A DNA stretch of 64,000 nt, taken from Clostridium saccharoperbutylacetonicum N1-4(HMT) (lineage in GTDB: Bacteria > Bacillota > Clostridia > Clostridiales > Clostridiaceae). A program made the translations under genes and the position numbers. The stretch is from assembly GCF_000340885.1 (NCBI RefSeq), contig NC_020291.1:2727001-2791000 (forward strand), read 5' to 3'. Below, piece by piece: positions 8,913 to 17,634 of this stretch (its first letter is position 1; every line of letters begins with the position of its first letter). The notes under the pieces were generated by a model. The model saw only the letters and a program-made list of their open reading frames with translations. It had not been told where the DNA came from and searched no databases.

Positions 8913-8957
8913 AAAGATTCTGTTGGTAAATTCAATATTTATTAACAGGATTTTTTG
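8913..8957 (+). terminator. terminator after transglutaminase-like gene
   Basis: AAAGATTCTGTT pairs with AACAGGATTTTT (one G-T wobble), followed by T residues. Confidence 0.7.
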
Positions 8958-9026
8958 TTTTATATAACTTGATTTTATTTATAAAGATTTGGGGTAAAAT
9001 ATAAGAATACGTTACAAAAAAAAGAT

Positions 9027-9067
9027 AGGAGGAATGCTTAGTAATAAAGGTAAATAAAATACTAAGC
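9027..9067 (+). promoter_or_regulatory. orphan Shine-Dalgarno plus 8-bp stem-loop before the 2H gene
   Basis: TAGGAGGA (9026-9033) is followed at once by a seven-codon ATG frame (9034-9057) and by a perfect inverted repeat, GCTTAGTA (9036-9043) with TACTAAGC (9060-9067). The real gene starts at 9084 with no good site of its own. Folding would bring the strong site closer to that start. A structural role in translation initiation is inference. Confidence 0.4.
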
Positions 9068-9083
9068 TCATTAAGAAATAAGT

Positions 9084-9608
9084 ATGAGATATGTAATAGT
9101 TTGTGTTATAAAAGGCAAGGCTGGGGATTTTAATAATAACTTAAGAAAAGAACTTTTCAATAAATTTAAGGCAAAATCATCTAAACTTCCTGCTCATTTT
9201 ACTATTAAAGCACCTTTTGAACATGATAAAGGTATTTCAGATCTAATTAAGGTATTAGAGGATTTTAGTGAAAATGAAAAAGGAGAAGTTTTTAAAATCG
9301 ACGGTTATGATCATTTTGATGATAGAGTAATTTACATGAAAGTAGCTATGTCAGATGAAGCAAAAAATCTTCATGATAAACTGATTGATACAATTAGTAA
9401 AATACCCTATATTGAATTCGATAAAAATGATGGAAAGGATAAAACTTTTCATGTAACATTAGCTTCAAAAAAGCTAAAATCGATCTTCTCTAAGGTATGG
9501 GAATATATTCAGAAATATCCATGTGAATTTAACTGTTCGTTCAATAATGTTACTATTTATAAATGGGAAGAAGGAACGTGGAAAGTATATAGAGAGTTTA
9601 CTTTATAA
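9084..9608 (+). CDS. 2H phosphoesterase superfamily protein (2'-5' RNA ligase-like)
   Basis: The 174-residue protein carries the two HxT/S motifs of the 2H superfamily, His38-Phe-Thr40 (AHFTIKAPF) and His123-Val-Thr125 (FHVTLAS), spaced as in LigT/ThpR and YjcG relatives. These enzymes open or transfer cyclic 2',3'-phosphates on RNA or small nucleotides; the physiological substrate here is not known. The ATG is the first possible start because a stop lies four codons upstream, yet its own ribosome binding site is poor. The last codons (ACT TTA TAA) fall in the left end of an intergenic repeat element, so the element seems to supply the stop. Confidence 0.8.
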   Translation: MRYVIVCVIKGKAGDFNNNLRKELFNKFKAKSSKLPAHFTIKAPFEHDKGISDLIKVLEDFSENEKGEVFKIDGYDHFDDRVIYMKVAMSDEAKNLHDKLIDTISKIPYIEFDKNDGKDKTFHVTLASKKLKSIFSKVWEYIQKYPCEFNCSFNNVTIYKWEEGTWKVYREFTL

Positions 9609-9887
9609 ATGTAATATATATGTATTATTGAGAAATTATAATCGTAACACTACACTAGAAATCAGATACATTTTTATGGAATCAGGCATGTGAAATTGAG
9701 CTGATGATGGTTCTTAATGGGGGCTTGTTTCATTTACAGATTGTCCAGATTTTACATCTGGAACACTCTGAAATGACGACAAGCCGCTATTTAGAACCTT
9801 CCAGCGAAAATTTCACTAGTCCTGTGGAAGATAAATGTATCTGATTTCGTTAATTGTTGCCTAAGTCTAATTTTCGATTTGGATATC
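9597..9887 (+). repeat. long-hairpin repeat element, copy A
   Basis: Homologous to the elements at 21.4, 34.6 and 52.6 kb. Shared segments include GAAATTATAATCGTAACACT near the left and CCAGCGAAAATTTCACTAGT near the right. The right end is TTTGGATATC (9878-9887); the left GATATCCAAA end is missing and the homology runs into the last codons of the 2H gene. The central arms, AATGGGGGCTTGT and ACAAGCCGCTATT, still pair with two mismatches and enclose a CCAGAT/ATCTGG tip. The remaining gap to 10095 holds only AT-rich promoter sequence, with a TATAAT at about 10026. Confidence 0.85.
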
Positions 9888-10095
9888 TTCACATAAGACA
9901 AAGCAAACTTTTACTTATTTCTATTTACAGCAGTTTAAAAAATTTTATAGGCATTATTTTTTTATGAAGCTAAATTGTAACATAATTTACTAAATTTTGT
10001 GACAAAACTGTAATATTACTTTTTTATAATTAAGACGAATAAGAGATACAAATTATAATTTTTGATAAAAAAGATTTTGGAAGGATGGATTTAAT

Positions 10096-11109
10096 ATGAA
10101 AAGTAAAAGTATAAAAAGTAAAGTTATGACAGGAATTATTTTAGCAAGCTTAATGGTTGGCGCTAGTACAGGTGTGTTTGCAGCAACATCAGACAAAACA
10201 ACAAATAATACTGGAAAGTTTCAACATCAAGGAAGAGATAATGGATTTGAAAATAAATTAACTGCATTAGTTTCAGCAGGAACTATAACGTCAGATCAAG
10301 AAACTGCTATTAAAGCAGCAATAACACCAAAAGATGGATTTAAGGGTGGAAATCATGAAGGAATGATTAAAACTAAATTAGCAGAGCTAGTAACAGCAGG
10401 GACAATAACTTCAGATGAAGAAACAGCAATAGAAACAGCACTTACAAGTGCAAAAGGAGATTTTAAAGCAGCCTTGGATAATTTGGTAACAGCGGGAACT
10501 ATAACTTCAGATAAAGAAACAGCAATAGAAAATGCATTAAAGCCACAAGGTGGATTTAAAGGTGGAAATCATGAAGGAATGTTCAAAACTAAATTAGCAG
10601 ATTTAGTAACAGCAGGAACAATTACATCAGATGATCAAACAGCAATAGAAACAGCACTTACAAGTGGAAAAGGAGATTTTAAAACAGCTTTGGATAATCT
10701 GGTAACAGCAGGAACTATAACTTCAGATAAAGAAACAGCAATAGAAAATGCATTAAAGCCACAAGGTGGATTTAAAGGTGGAAGTCATGAAGGAATGTTC
10801 AAAACTAAATTAGCAGAGTTAGTAACAGCAGGAACAATTACATCAGATGATCAAACAGCAATAGAAACAGCACTTACAAGTGGAAAAGGAGATTTTAAAA
10901 CAGCCTTGGATAATCTGGTAACAGCAGGAACTATAACTTCAGATAAAGAAACAGCAATAGAAAATGCATTAAAACCACAAGGTGATGAAAAAGGTGGAGA
11001 ACATAAGAACATGCTTAAGAGTAAACTTGATGAATTAGTCACAGCAGGAACAATAACCTCAACACAAGAAACAGCAGTGATAGACGCATTTACTCCTTCT
11101 TCAAAATAA
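10096..11109 (+). CDS. secreted protein of near-identical 72-residue tandem repeats
   Basis: Residues 1-29 are a signal peptide (ending VFA). The rest is built from eight ~36-residue half-units, each with a core such as LVTAGTITSDKETAIENAL; two half-units form a 72-residue (216-bp) repeat present nearly three times, with GGTGG landmarks at 10345, 10561 and 10777. The half-unit resembles DUF2680-type helical hairpins, but I cannot confirm this. No catalytic residues, membrane anchor or sorting motif are visible. The near-perfect DNA identity between copies points to recent amplification and strain-to-strain length change. GGAAGG precedes the ATG. Expected to be extracellular or wall-associated; function unknown. 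Confidence 0.85.
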   Translation: MKSKSIKSKVMTGIILASLMVGASTGVFAATSDKTTNNTGKFQHQGRDNGFENKLTALVSAGTITSDQETAIKAAITPKDGFKGGNHEGMIKTKLAELVTAGTITSDEETAIETALTSAKGDFKAALDNLVTAGTITSDKETAIENALKPQGGFKGGNHEGMFKTKLADLVTAGTITSDDQTAIETALTSGKGDFKTALDNLVTAGTITSDKETAIENALKPQGGFKGGSHEGMFKTKLAELVTAGTITSDDQTAIETALTSGKGDFKTALDNLVTAGTITSDKETAIENALKPQGDEKGGEHKNMLKSKLDELVTAGTITSTQETAVIDAFTPSSK

Positions 11110-11172
11110 ATATTAAATTAGTGTTTTTATAAACCTTGATTTTTATAACTAAATATTTATAAATTTATATAT

Positions 11173-11207
11173 AAACTAGTTGCAATTAAATTGTAGCTAG
11201 TTTTTAG
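11173..11207 (+). terminator. terminator after tandem-repeat protein gene
   Basis: AAACTAGTTGCAAT pairs with ATTGTAGCTAGTTT with two G-T wobbles, followed by TTTT. Confidence 0.75.
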
Positions 11208-11342
11208 TTTCTAATATGCAATATATAATGAAACATATATAACTTTACAGAATTGGAAACAAAATAGTATAATTATTATGTTTAACCATAATTTTTATGG
11301 AATACATATAGCGGTAATTATTATTGATTAGGGGGAAAAAGA

Positions 11343-11684
11343 GTGAAAATTAGGGGAATTAAGGAATTGACAAATGAAGAGCTAAATTATGAATTACAAG
11401 TTGGAGGGAAGTTTGTTATCTATCAGTATTGTATTTCAATTGGCATAATGACATTTAAACGTGGGTCAGATATCTATTTTGTCAAAAAAGATGAGAGTAC
11501 ATTTGTAAAAGGGTTAGGATACACTCTATTAACTTTAGTAGCTGGCTGGTGGGGCATTCCATGGGGGCCAATCTATACAATAGGAGCACTATACAGGAAT
11601 TGTTCAGGTGGAAAGGATATTACAGCAGAAGTTGTAAATTCATTCAGAGGTGAACAACAACAATATCAACCTGCTATTGATTAG
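11343..11684 (+). CDS. small hypothetical protein with WWGIPWGPI motif
   Basis: 113 residues. GTG start 7 bases after AGGGGG. The distinctive part is a hydrophobic segment GYTLLTLVAGWWGIPWGPIY (residues ~60-79) followed by TIGALYRNCSGGKDITAEVV. The same Trp/Gly/Pro-rich motif occurs in many small, poorly characterised bacterial membrane-associated proteins. One membrane-dipping helix is likely; no catalytic residues stand out. It is a single-gene unit with a terminator on each side. Function unknown. Confidence 0.75.
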   Translation: MKIRGIKELTNEELNYELQVGGKFVIYQYCISIGIMTFKRGSDIYFVKKDESTFVKGLGYTLLTLVAGWWGIPWGPIYTIGALYRNCSGGKDITAEVVNSFRGEQQQYQPAID

Positions 11685-11715
11685 AGTTGTATTAAAAAGT
11701 TTATACTAAGAATAA

Positions 11716-11758
11716 GAAACTGAAATAGGATTAAATATTTATCTTATTTCAGTTTTTT
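11716..11758 (+). terminator. terminator after WWGIPWGPI protein gene
   Basis: GAAACTGAAATA pairs with TATTTCAGTTTT, followed by T residues. Confidence 0.8.
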
Positions 11759-11915
11759 ATTTTAAGTTACAATTCATAAGATGAAAATTTATTTCTAAGA
11801 TTATATACCTGGTATTATGAATTATAAGTGAATTTATAAATATTGAATATATATTTTTAAATCAAACAATAATAATTAAGAATAGTGCATTAATGTTAAA
11901 AGCATAAGAAAAGTA

Positions 11916-11953
11916 TTTGCATAATAATACGAATAAGTGTATAATTATACCTA
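11916..11953 (+). promoter_or_regulatory. paired ArgR/AhrC-type operator boxes upstream of argF
   Basis: Two sites fit the ARG box TGNATWWWWATNCA: TTTGCATAATAATACGA (11916-11932) and TGTATAATTATACC (11938-11951), the second with a perfect GTATAATTATAC core. Their centres are 20 bp apart, close to the spacing that lets one ArgR hexamer bind both. They lie ~105 bases before argF. The remaining gap from 11759 shows nothing else. Confidence 0.6.
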
Positions 11954-12057
11954 GAAATCCAACCTGTTTTTATAAAGTATTGAAGGAATAAGAATAGATT
12001 TTTAGAATAATACCTTTAAAATATAAAATATTAATATTAAAGTAAAGGAGAGCAATT

Positions 12058-13053
12058 ATGTCAGTAAATTTAAGAGGAAGAAATTTTTTGAAATTACTAG
12101 ATTTTACACCACAAGAAATAAGATATTTATTGGATTTATCAAAGGAATTAAAAACCTTAAAGAGGACAGGAATTCTTCATGATAAATTAAAAGGAAAGAA
12201 TATAGTACTATTATTTGAAAAAACTTCAACTAGAACAAGATGTGCTTTTGAAGTTGCTGGAAGAGACTTAGGACTTGGGGTTACATATTTAGATTCAGCA
12301 GGTTCTCAAATGGGTAAAAAGGAAAGTATAGCAGATACAGCAAGAGTTCTTGGAAGAATGTATGATGGTATTGAATATAGAGGTTTTGGTCAGGAAATAG
12401 TTGAAGAATTAGCTAAATATGCTGGAGTTCCAGTTTGGAATGGATTGACCGATGAATTTCATCCAACTCAAATGATTGCAGATCTTTTAACTATAGAAGA
12501 GAAGTTTGGAAGATTAAAAGGGCTTAATTTTGTATATATGGGTGATGCAAGAAATAATATGGGAAATTCCTTAATGGTTGCTTGTGCTAAAATGGGAATT
12601 AATTTTACTGCATGTGCTCCTAAAGAATTATTCCCAGCCGAAGAACTTGTAGAGACATGTAAAATAATAACTGAGGAAAGTGGAGCTACAATTACTTTAA
12701 CTGAAGATGTTAAGTCAGGAACAAAAAATGCAGATATAATTTATACAGATGTATGGGTATCAATGGGTGAGCCAGATGAAGTTTGGGAAAGCAGATTAAA
12801 ATTATTATTACCATATCAAGTAAACAAGGAAGTTATGGAAAATGCTAATAAAGATGCAATCTTCATGCATTGTCTGCCAGCTTATCATGATTTAGAAACA
12901 AAAGTTGGGAAGGAAGTAGGAGAAAAATTTGGATTAACAGCGCTAGAGGTTACTGATGAAGTATTTGAAGGTAAACAATCTGTTGTTTTTGATGAAGCTG
13001 AAAACCGCTTACATTCAATTAAAGCTGTAATATTAGCAACTATTGGGGCATAA
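12058..13053 (+). CDS. argF: ornithine carbamoyltransferase
   Basis: 331 residues. Transfers the carbamoyl group from carbamoyl phosphate to ornithine to give citrulline. The carbamoyl-phosphate site STRTR is at residues 57-61 and the HCLP motif with the active Cys at 271-274; the ornithine-binding SMG loop appears as VSMGEPDE near residue 236. AAAGGAG is 8 bases before ATG. The ARG boxes upstream favour an arginine-repressed biosynthetic role, although a catabolic enzyme can also be ArgR-controlled; no arginine deiminase or carbamate kinase gene is nearby. The gene is monocistronic, with a strong terminator after it. Confidence 0.96.
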   Translation: MSVNLRGRNFLKLLDFTPQEIRYLLDLSKELKTLKRTGILHDKLKGKNIVLLFEKTSTRTRCAFEVAGRDLGLGVTYLDSAGSQMGKKESIADTARVLGRMYDGIEYRGFGQEIVEELAKYAGVPVWNGLTDEFHPTQMIADLLTIEEKFGRLKGLNFVYMGDARNNMGNSLMVACAKMGINFTACAPKELFPAEELVETCKIITEESGATITLTEDVKSGTKNADIIYTDVWVSMGEPDEVWESRLKLLLPYQVNKEVMENANKDAIFMHCLPAYHDLETKVGKEVGEKFGLTALEVTDEVFEGKQSVVFDEAENRLHSIKAVILATIGA

Positions 13054-13079
13054 CGTATATTATTTAATTTAAGGATTTA

Positions 13080-13114
13080 GAGCTAACTACCTAATAAAAG
13101 TAGCTAGCTCTTTT
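13080..13114 (+). terminator. terminator after argF
   Basis: GAGCTAACTAC pairs with GTAGCTAGCTC around a 9-base loop, then TTTT. Confidence 0.85.
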
Positions 13115-13178
13115 GAGTATTTTCTAGAAAATTATAAAACCTTAATTTTTATAACCTAGATATAAATGAAATAAATAT

Positions 13179-13457
13179 CTATTTTGCTAATACATCTTCA
13201 TATTCTTTGTGAGCTTTAAATTCATCATCAGCAAACCAACATTGAGGAATTATTTTTTTATTATTTTCTCTTGCATAATCAACTACTCTTTTGACTAGTT
13301 GAGCACCTATCTTTTGACCTCGTAATTCTTTTGATACAAAAGTGTGATTAAGTATAAGTGTATTATTTGAACTGTTTATATAAGTCACTTCTGCCTTTAT
13401 ATCATTTTCATTGTCTCCTAAATAAAACTTATTATTGCCTTCTTTTAAATTTATCAT
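13179..13457 (-). CDS. small GNAT-fold N-acetyltransferase-like protein (COG2388 type)
   Basis: 92 residues from the favoured ATG. It matches the mini-GNAT family: a short N-terminal hairpin, then the acetyl-CoA loop region FVSKELRGQKIGAQLVKRVV and a C-terminal PQCWFADDEF segment. Only the acetyl-CoA-binding half of a normal GNAT is present, as is usual for this family. TTGGAGT upstream places the start at ATG 13457 or 13460; a GTG at 13466 overlaps the ribosome binding site. Substrate unknown. Confidence 0.8.
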   Translation of the reverse strand: MINLKEGNNKFYLGDNENDIKAEVTYINSSNNTLILNHTFVSKELRGQKIGAQLVKRVVDYARENNKKIIPQCWFADDEFKAHKEYEDVLAK

Positions 13458-13760
13458 CATAACCACTCCAATCTAATAAATATTGTTATTATTTAATAAA
13501 ATGCCCTGACTATTTAAAATGATGCATCAATCTTTATTCAGTGTTAATTAAACGTGGCAAAATCAATTTTTTATAAGTATAATTATAATGTATCTTGACT
13601 AGTTGTGCTAGTTTTTAATAATTATTCATTATTGGCATCATATTAAATTTTATTAACATAATGTATTATATTAGAAAAAAGCTATGTTTTATGGTATATA
13701 ATAAAAAGTAATATTTAACTATTAACTAGTTGTTTTTTTTAGAGGAGGAAATTGGAAGGC
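13458..13760. other. intergenic region without a recognised gene
   Basis: AT-rich divergent promoter region between the mini-GNAT and Nudix genes. The only structure seen is a small stem ACTAG/CTAGT followed by T residues (13598-13616), which may be a weak terminator-like element. Confidence 0.5.
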
Positions 13761-14282
13761 ATGGAATTGATAAAAGAAATTTATGAAAAAGATATAGGAT
13801 ATGATGGTAAAAATAGTGAGAATATATATAAGCTTAGAAAAGCATCAAGAGCAATTATATTAAATGATTTGGGTGAAATAGCATTGCTTTATGTTTCAAA
13901 AAATAAATATCATAAGTTGCCTGGTGGTGGAATTGAAGCAGATGAGAGCATAGATATTGCTTTAAATCGTGAAGTTATGGAGGAAGTTGGGACTGATATT
14001 CGAGTTTTAGGTGAAGTAGGTGTAATAATAGAGTACAGGGATAAATTTCAGCAGCTTCAAATATCCTACTGCTATTACACTAAAGCCGTAGGAGAGACCA
14101 GTAAACCAGCATTTACAGATGAAGAAATAGATAATGGCTTCTTATTAAAATGGGTTCCTTTAGACAAGGCCATTGATATTCTCAAAAATGATATGCCAGA
14201 TAATTATGTGGGAAAGTTTATTCGTAATAGAGATTTAGTCTTTTTAAATAAAACTATAGAGATTTTAAATAATATTAGTTAA
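13761..14282 (+). CDS. Nudix hydrolase
   Basis: 173 residues from ATG 13761. The Nudix box is visible as GGIEADESIDIALNREVMEE followed by VGT, matching Gx5Ex7REUxEExGU except that the last position is Thr rather than an aliphatic residue. Nudix enzymes hydrolyse nucleoside diphosphates linked to another group; the substrate here cannot be read from sequence. A TTG at 13752 lies only 3 bases after AGGAGG and ATG 13761 12 bases after it, so the start is uncertain by three codons. The DedA-like gene follows after a short gap, suggesting joint transcription. Confidence 0.88.
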   Translation: MELIKEIYEKDIGYDGKNSENIYKLRKASRAIILNDLGEIALLYVSKNKYHKLPGGGIEADESIDIALNREVMEEVGTDIRVLGEVGVIIEYRDKFQQLQISYCYYTKAVGETSKPAFTDEEIDNGFLLKWVPLDKAIDILKNDMPDNYVGKFIRNRDLVFLNKTIEILNNIS

Positions 14283-14320
14283 ATTGAAATAGCGATGTGC
14301 TTAAGATAGGAAGTAAAAGA

Positions 14321-14932
14321 ATGGTAAATGTATTAGAATTATTTAATCATTATGGATATATTGTTCTATTAATAGCTTTATTCTTAGAATTATTGGCCTT
14401 GCCTTTACCAGGTGAAACGCTCATGACCTATTGTGGATATGTTGTTTCAGAAGGCAAAATGAATCTGGGGTTAAGCATAGTAATTGCTACAATTGGTATA
14501 TGTAGTGGTATTACATTATCATATTATATTGGTAGAGCATTAGAAATAACTTTTTTTGAAAAATATGGACGTTATTTTCACTTAGATAAAAGTAAAATAG
14601 AAAAAACTTCAAAATGGTTTGATAAATATGGGAATAAAATCCTTATAGTAGCATATTTTATTCCTGGAATAAGGCATGTTACAGGGTATTTTTCAGGAAT
14701 TATTAATATGCCGTATAAAAAATTTGCAGGTTATGCATATATAGGAGCCGTTATTTGGACAACAGTTTTTATGTTGTTAGGAGATTACCTTGGAGTTAAC
14801 TGGGAAAAGTATCATTATTTATTTAAAAGATATTTTATAATAATTGGTATATCTATTGTAATACTCATTATTCTCATTTACATGATCAACTGTTATAGAT
14901 TAAAAAAGACAAAAGAAAATTCAGAGAAGTAA
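14321..14932 (+). CDS. DedA family membrane protein
   Basis: 203 residues from the ATG that lies 8 bases after AGGAAG; an upstream in-frame GTG at 14297 lacks a site. Typical DedA features are the early ALPLPGETLMTYCGY segment, the E/FEKYGRYFHLDK loop, and the FIPGIRHVTGYFSGI motif with the conserved Arg. About four to five membrane helices. DedA proteins include flippases for undecaprenyl phosphate and phospholipids and support membrane homeostasis. It starts 38 bases after the Nudix gene ends and is likely in the same transcript. Confidence 0.88.
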   Translation: MVNVLELFNHYGYIVLLIALFLELLALPLPGETLMTYCGYVVSEGKMNLGLSIVIATIGICSGITLSYYIGRALEITFFEKYGRYFHLDKSKIEKTSKWFDKYGNKILIVAYFIPGIRHVTGYFSGIINMPYKKFAGYAYIGAVIWTTVFMLLGDYLGVNWEKYHYLFKRYFIIIGISIVILIILIYMINCYRLKKTKENSEK

Positions 14933-15026
14933 TTTTAAGATGCTTGTGAATTTTATATTGTTAAAATGCATAATATAAAATATTATTAAATTATTAGTAA
15001 AAAATAATATTAAGGGAGATGAATTT

Positions 15027-15824
15027 ATGTATGCACATGAAATTGACTATAAAATTTATGGGGATGATATGCAATACGTTGAGATCGAGCTTGATCCAGC
15101 AGAAACAGTAATAGCTGAAGCTGGTTCTATGATGATGATAGATCCAAATATACAAATGGAAACTATATTTGGAGATGGTTCTAAACAGCAATCAAATGGT
15201 TTTATGGATAAGCTTTTTTCAGCAGGAAAAAGAGTACTTACAGGGGAAAGCTTATTTATGACAGCCTTTACAAATGCAGGACAATTAAAGGAAAAAGCAT
15301 ATTTTGCAGCACCATATCCAGGAAAAATTCTTCCTATGGATTTAAGTTTATTAGGAGGAAAACTAATTTGTCAAAAGGATGCATTCCTTTGTGCAGCTAA
15401 AGGAGTATCTGTTGGTATAGATTTTAGAAAAAAATTAAGTGTAGGCTTTTTTGGTGGAGAAGGGTTTATTCTTGAAAAGTTAGAAGGAGATGGAATGGCT
15501 TTTATTCATGCTTGTGGTGCAATAGTTGAAAGAGACTTGGCATTGGGTGAAATTTTAAAAATAGATACAGGTTGCTTAGTTGCCATGACTCAAGGAGTAC
15601 ATTATGACATACAATTTATTGGAGGAATTAAAAATACACTATTTGGTGGAGAAGGAGTCTTCTTTGCCACAGTAACAGGGCCAGGCAAGGTATGGATTCA
15701 AAGTTTACCATTCAGCAGATTAGCAGAACGTGTATTTTCAGCAGCACCAAGTGCAGGTGGTAGTAGAAAAGAAGAAGGTAGCGTACTTGGAATGATTGGC
15801 AATATTTTCGATGGTGATAATTAA
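15027..15824 (+). CDS. AIM24/TIGR00266 family protein
   Basis: 265 residues. The family pattern is clear: [20 protein letters not shown] near residues 15-34, the [13 protein letters not shown] segment, and [20 protein letters not shown] plus [13 protein letters not shown] near the end. This is a beta-rich cytosolic family of unknown biochemical function, related to mitochondrial AIM24 and to regulatory beta-helix proteins. GGGAG is 9 bases before ATG. A perfect bidirectional terminator separates it from the converging TPM gene. Confidence 0.9.
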   Translation: MYAHEIDYKIYGDDMQYVEIELDPAETVIAEAGSMMMIDPNIQMETIFGDGSKQQSNGFMDKLFSAGKRVLTGESLFMTAFTNAGQLKEKAYFAAPYPGKILPMDLSLLGGKLICQKDAFLCAAKGVSVGIDFRKKLSVGFFGGEGFILEKLEGDGMAFIHACGAIVERDLALGEILKIDTGCLVAMTQGVHYDIQFIGGIKNTLFGGEGVFFATVTGPGKVWIQSLPFSRLAERVFSAAPSAGGSRKEEGSVLGMIGNIFDGDN

Positions 15825-15892
15825 TTCAAATGTATATAATACATAATACAGTATATTTCTAGAGTTTTACAAAAATGTACTATTAGAAAATT

Positions 15893-15921
15893 AAGCAGTA
15901 GTTTAGAATAAACTACTGCTT
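15893..15921. terminator. bidirectional terminator
   Basis: Perfect 13-bp stem AAGCAGTAGTTTA / TAAACTACTGCTT with a GAA loop, between converging genes. Confidence 0.9.
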
Positions 15922-15931
15922 ATTATATATT

Positions 15932-17110
15932 TTACCAGTCACTTGAACCTGAACTGCTACCTGAATCCCAACTAGATGATGAATCAGAACTTGAACCAGC
16001 ATCCCAGCTAGAAGTTGAAGTATCTGAGCTTGAATTAGAATCCCAAGAGGAAGAGGAATCATTTGAATTACTGTCACCCCAACTGCTTGTACTAGAATCA
16101 ACATTCCAATCGCCAGAGGTATAAGTTGCATTATTAGAGTCATTATTATGTGATCTATCTGATTCTCTGTAATCATCAGAATACTCATGGTTATGATGGT
16201 GCTGATGTTCTGAATCTGATAAAATACTGCCCATCATCATTCCTTCTACAAACCTATCATCATTGTTATTTATTATAGTTGTATGGTTAACTGTTGAATT
16301 ACCATTTGGCATATATGGATCATTATATGACCTATTTGATGAGTTATAACCAGTATTATTACTATTATTATTAAATGAAGAGTATGAATTGTTAGAGGTT
16401 TGACCTTTCTTCATATTAGCAGAACGAAAAGATTCATCCTCCGAGTCCATATATGAATCTAAATTATTGTCTTGAGCAAATTGCTTTTTTCTCTTTTCAT
16501 AATCGCTATTAATTTTACGTCTTATTATAAAAAAGATTATTCCACCAATTATTGCAATAATAATTATTGTACCAAATATGCTTCCACTACTAGTCTTGTG
16601 TTCGACTTTAGTAGAATAATCATCTTTAACAACTTGAGCTTTGCCTGATTTTACAGCCTTAGTTGTAACTTTTTCATCAAGAGCTTTTCCAACCTTAATG
16701 ATTCCAGCATCAAAATTGTTAGCTTTAAAATCTTGGTTTGGAAGAGATACAATATTGTCTATATCTGAGCTTGAAAGAATACTGTTTGCTTTTGAACCTA
16801 CTAAAAGCTTATTTTTTTTATCTCCAATTGAACTTACAAATAAAATGTATTGATCTCCGCTTATATTTGATTTTGCATATTGTTTAGCATAATCATCAAT
16901 ACTTTTACCACCCAAAGATTGAACTAAATCAAATTTAACTGTTACTTCTGTATTCTTTTCTATTTTTGCTAAGTTGTCTTCAACAGTATTAAGTGTTTCT
17001 TGTTTTAAAACTTTAGCATCATCTACAATATATTTTCCAGAGGCACTAACACCAATTGACAATAGAAATATGAATAGAAGGTTTAATAAAAAAATCTTTC
17101 CTATTTTCAT
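15932..17110 (-). CDS. membrane-anchored TPM domain protein (YgcG-like)
   Basis: 392 residues. A signal peptide (1-24, ending VSASG) is followed by a TPM domain (~25-150; YIVDDAKVLKQETLNTVEDNL), a membrane helix (~176-195, FGTIIIIAIIGGIIFFIIRR) and a long cytosolic tail of Asn, Ser, Asp and His. The last 60 residues repeat units such as DSSSSWDSGSSS and end in SDW. TPM proteins of this layout are extracytoplasmic and linked to envelope or photosystem repair; their activity is not settled. AAGGAG precedes the ATG. The Ser/Asp/Trp tail is very low in complexity and may vary in length. Confidence 0.87.
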   Translation of the reverse strand: MKIGKIFLLNLLFIFLLSIGVSASGKYIVDDAKVLKQETLNTVEDNLAKIEKNTEVTVKFDLVQSLGGKSIDDYAKQYAKSNISGDQYILFVSSIGDKKNKLLVGSKANSILSSSDIDNIVSLPNQDFKANNFDAGIIKVGKALDEKVTTKAVKSGKAQVVKDDYSTKVEHKTSSGSIFGTIIIIAIIGGIIFFIIRRKINSDYEKRKKQFAQDNNLDSYMDSEDESFRSANMKKGQTSNNSYSSFNNNSNNTGYNSSNRSYNDPYMPNGNSTVNHTTIINNNDDRFVEGMMMGSILSDSEHQHHHNHEYSDDYRESDRSHNNDSNNATYTSGDWNVDSSTSSWGDSNSNDSSSSWDSNSSSDTSTSSWDAGSSSDSSSSWDSGSSSGSSDW

Positions 17111-17238
17111 AAATATTTCTCCTTTTACTTAAAAATCTTTTTCAATTTTTGATGTTTAAATTATTTTATGTAGTATAAATTTACCATAACAAATACATTA
17201 TAGCATATTTTGAAAATGTTATACTAATATAAATAAGA

Positions 17239-17288
17239 TAAAAATACTAGAATATTTTGCTTTTAAGCAGTTTATCCTAGTATTTTTT
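17239..17288. terminator. hairpin terminator downstream of the DUF4190 gene
   Basis: AAAATACTAG pairs with CTAGTATTTTT across a ~30-base loop. It can end the minus-strand DUF4190 transcript. Confidence 0.6.
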
Positions 17289-17309
17289 ATAGAGATATTA
17301 CGTATTTTA

Positions 17310-17618
17310 TTAATACATAAAGAAACCAAGTATTACTATAGCTGAAAATAATATACTTAGTAATAAACCAATTATTGATGTAACTAGACCTGCTAGAGCA
17401 ATCTTAAAGCCATCACGTTTTTGTACAATGCTTATAATTCCTAAAATAATTCCTGTGATGCTGGTAATTATTGAGTAGATCAAGAGCCAACAAAGCACTA
17501 AAGAAATAATTCCAAATACTAGTGATGCTACAGCTAGGCCATTATTTTTTTTTGAAAATTGATTTGTTACTATTGCTTTTTGGGATTCTTTAATTATATT
17601 GTTGCTATCTGTATTCAT
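17310..17618 (-). CDS. DUF4190 domain membrane protein
   Basis: 102 residues with a polar N terminus (~25 residues) and two membrane helices. The first begins NGLAVASLVFGIISLVLCW and the second is in FKIALAGLVTSIIGLLLSIL, the DUF4190 pattern with the small-residue turn between them. Function unknown in the family. AAGG precedes the ATG. It starts 16 bases after the end of the upstream membrane gene and is almost certainly co-transcribed with it. Confidence 0.82.
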   Translation of the reverse strand: MNTDSNNIIKESQKAIVTNQFSKKNNGLAVASLVFGIISLVLCWLLIYSIITSITGIILGIISIVQKRDGFKIALAGLVTSIIGLLLSILFSAIVILGFFMY

Positions 17619-17634
17619 AACATTTACCTTAAAA

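Noticed and set aside
10345..10990. Regular direct repeats suggesting a CRISPR-like array
   Set aside because: The 216-bp period is in frame with a signal-peptide protein and the whole unit is coding; there are no spacers or cas genes.
15913..16188. Val/Leu/Gln-rich minus-strand frame in the TPM gene
   Set aside because: Overlapping frame of the Ser/Asp/Trp-repeat tail; no start signal and biased composition caused by the repeats.
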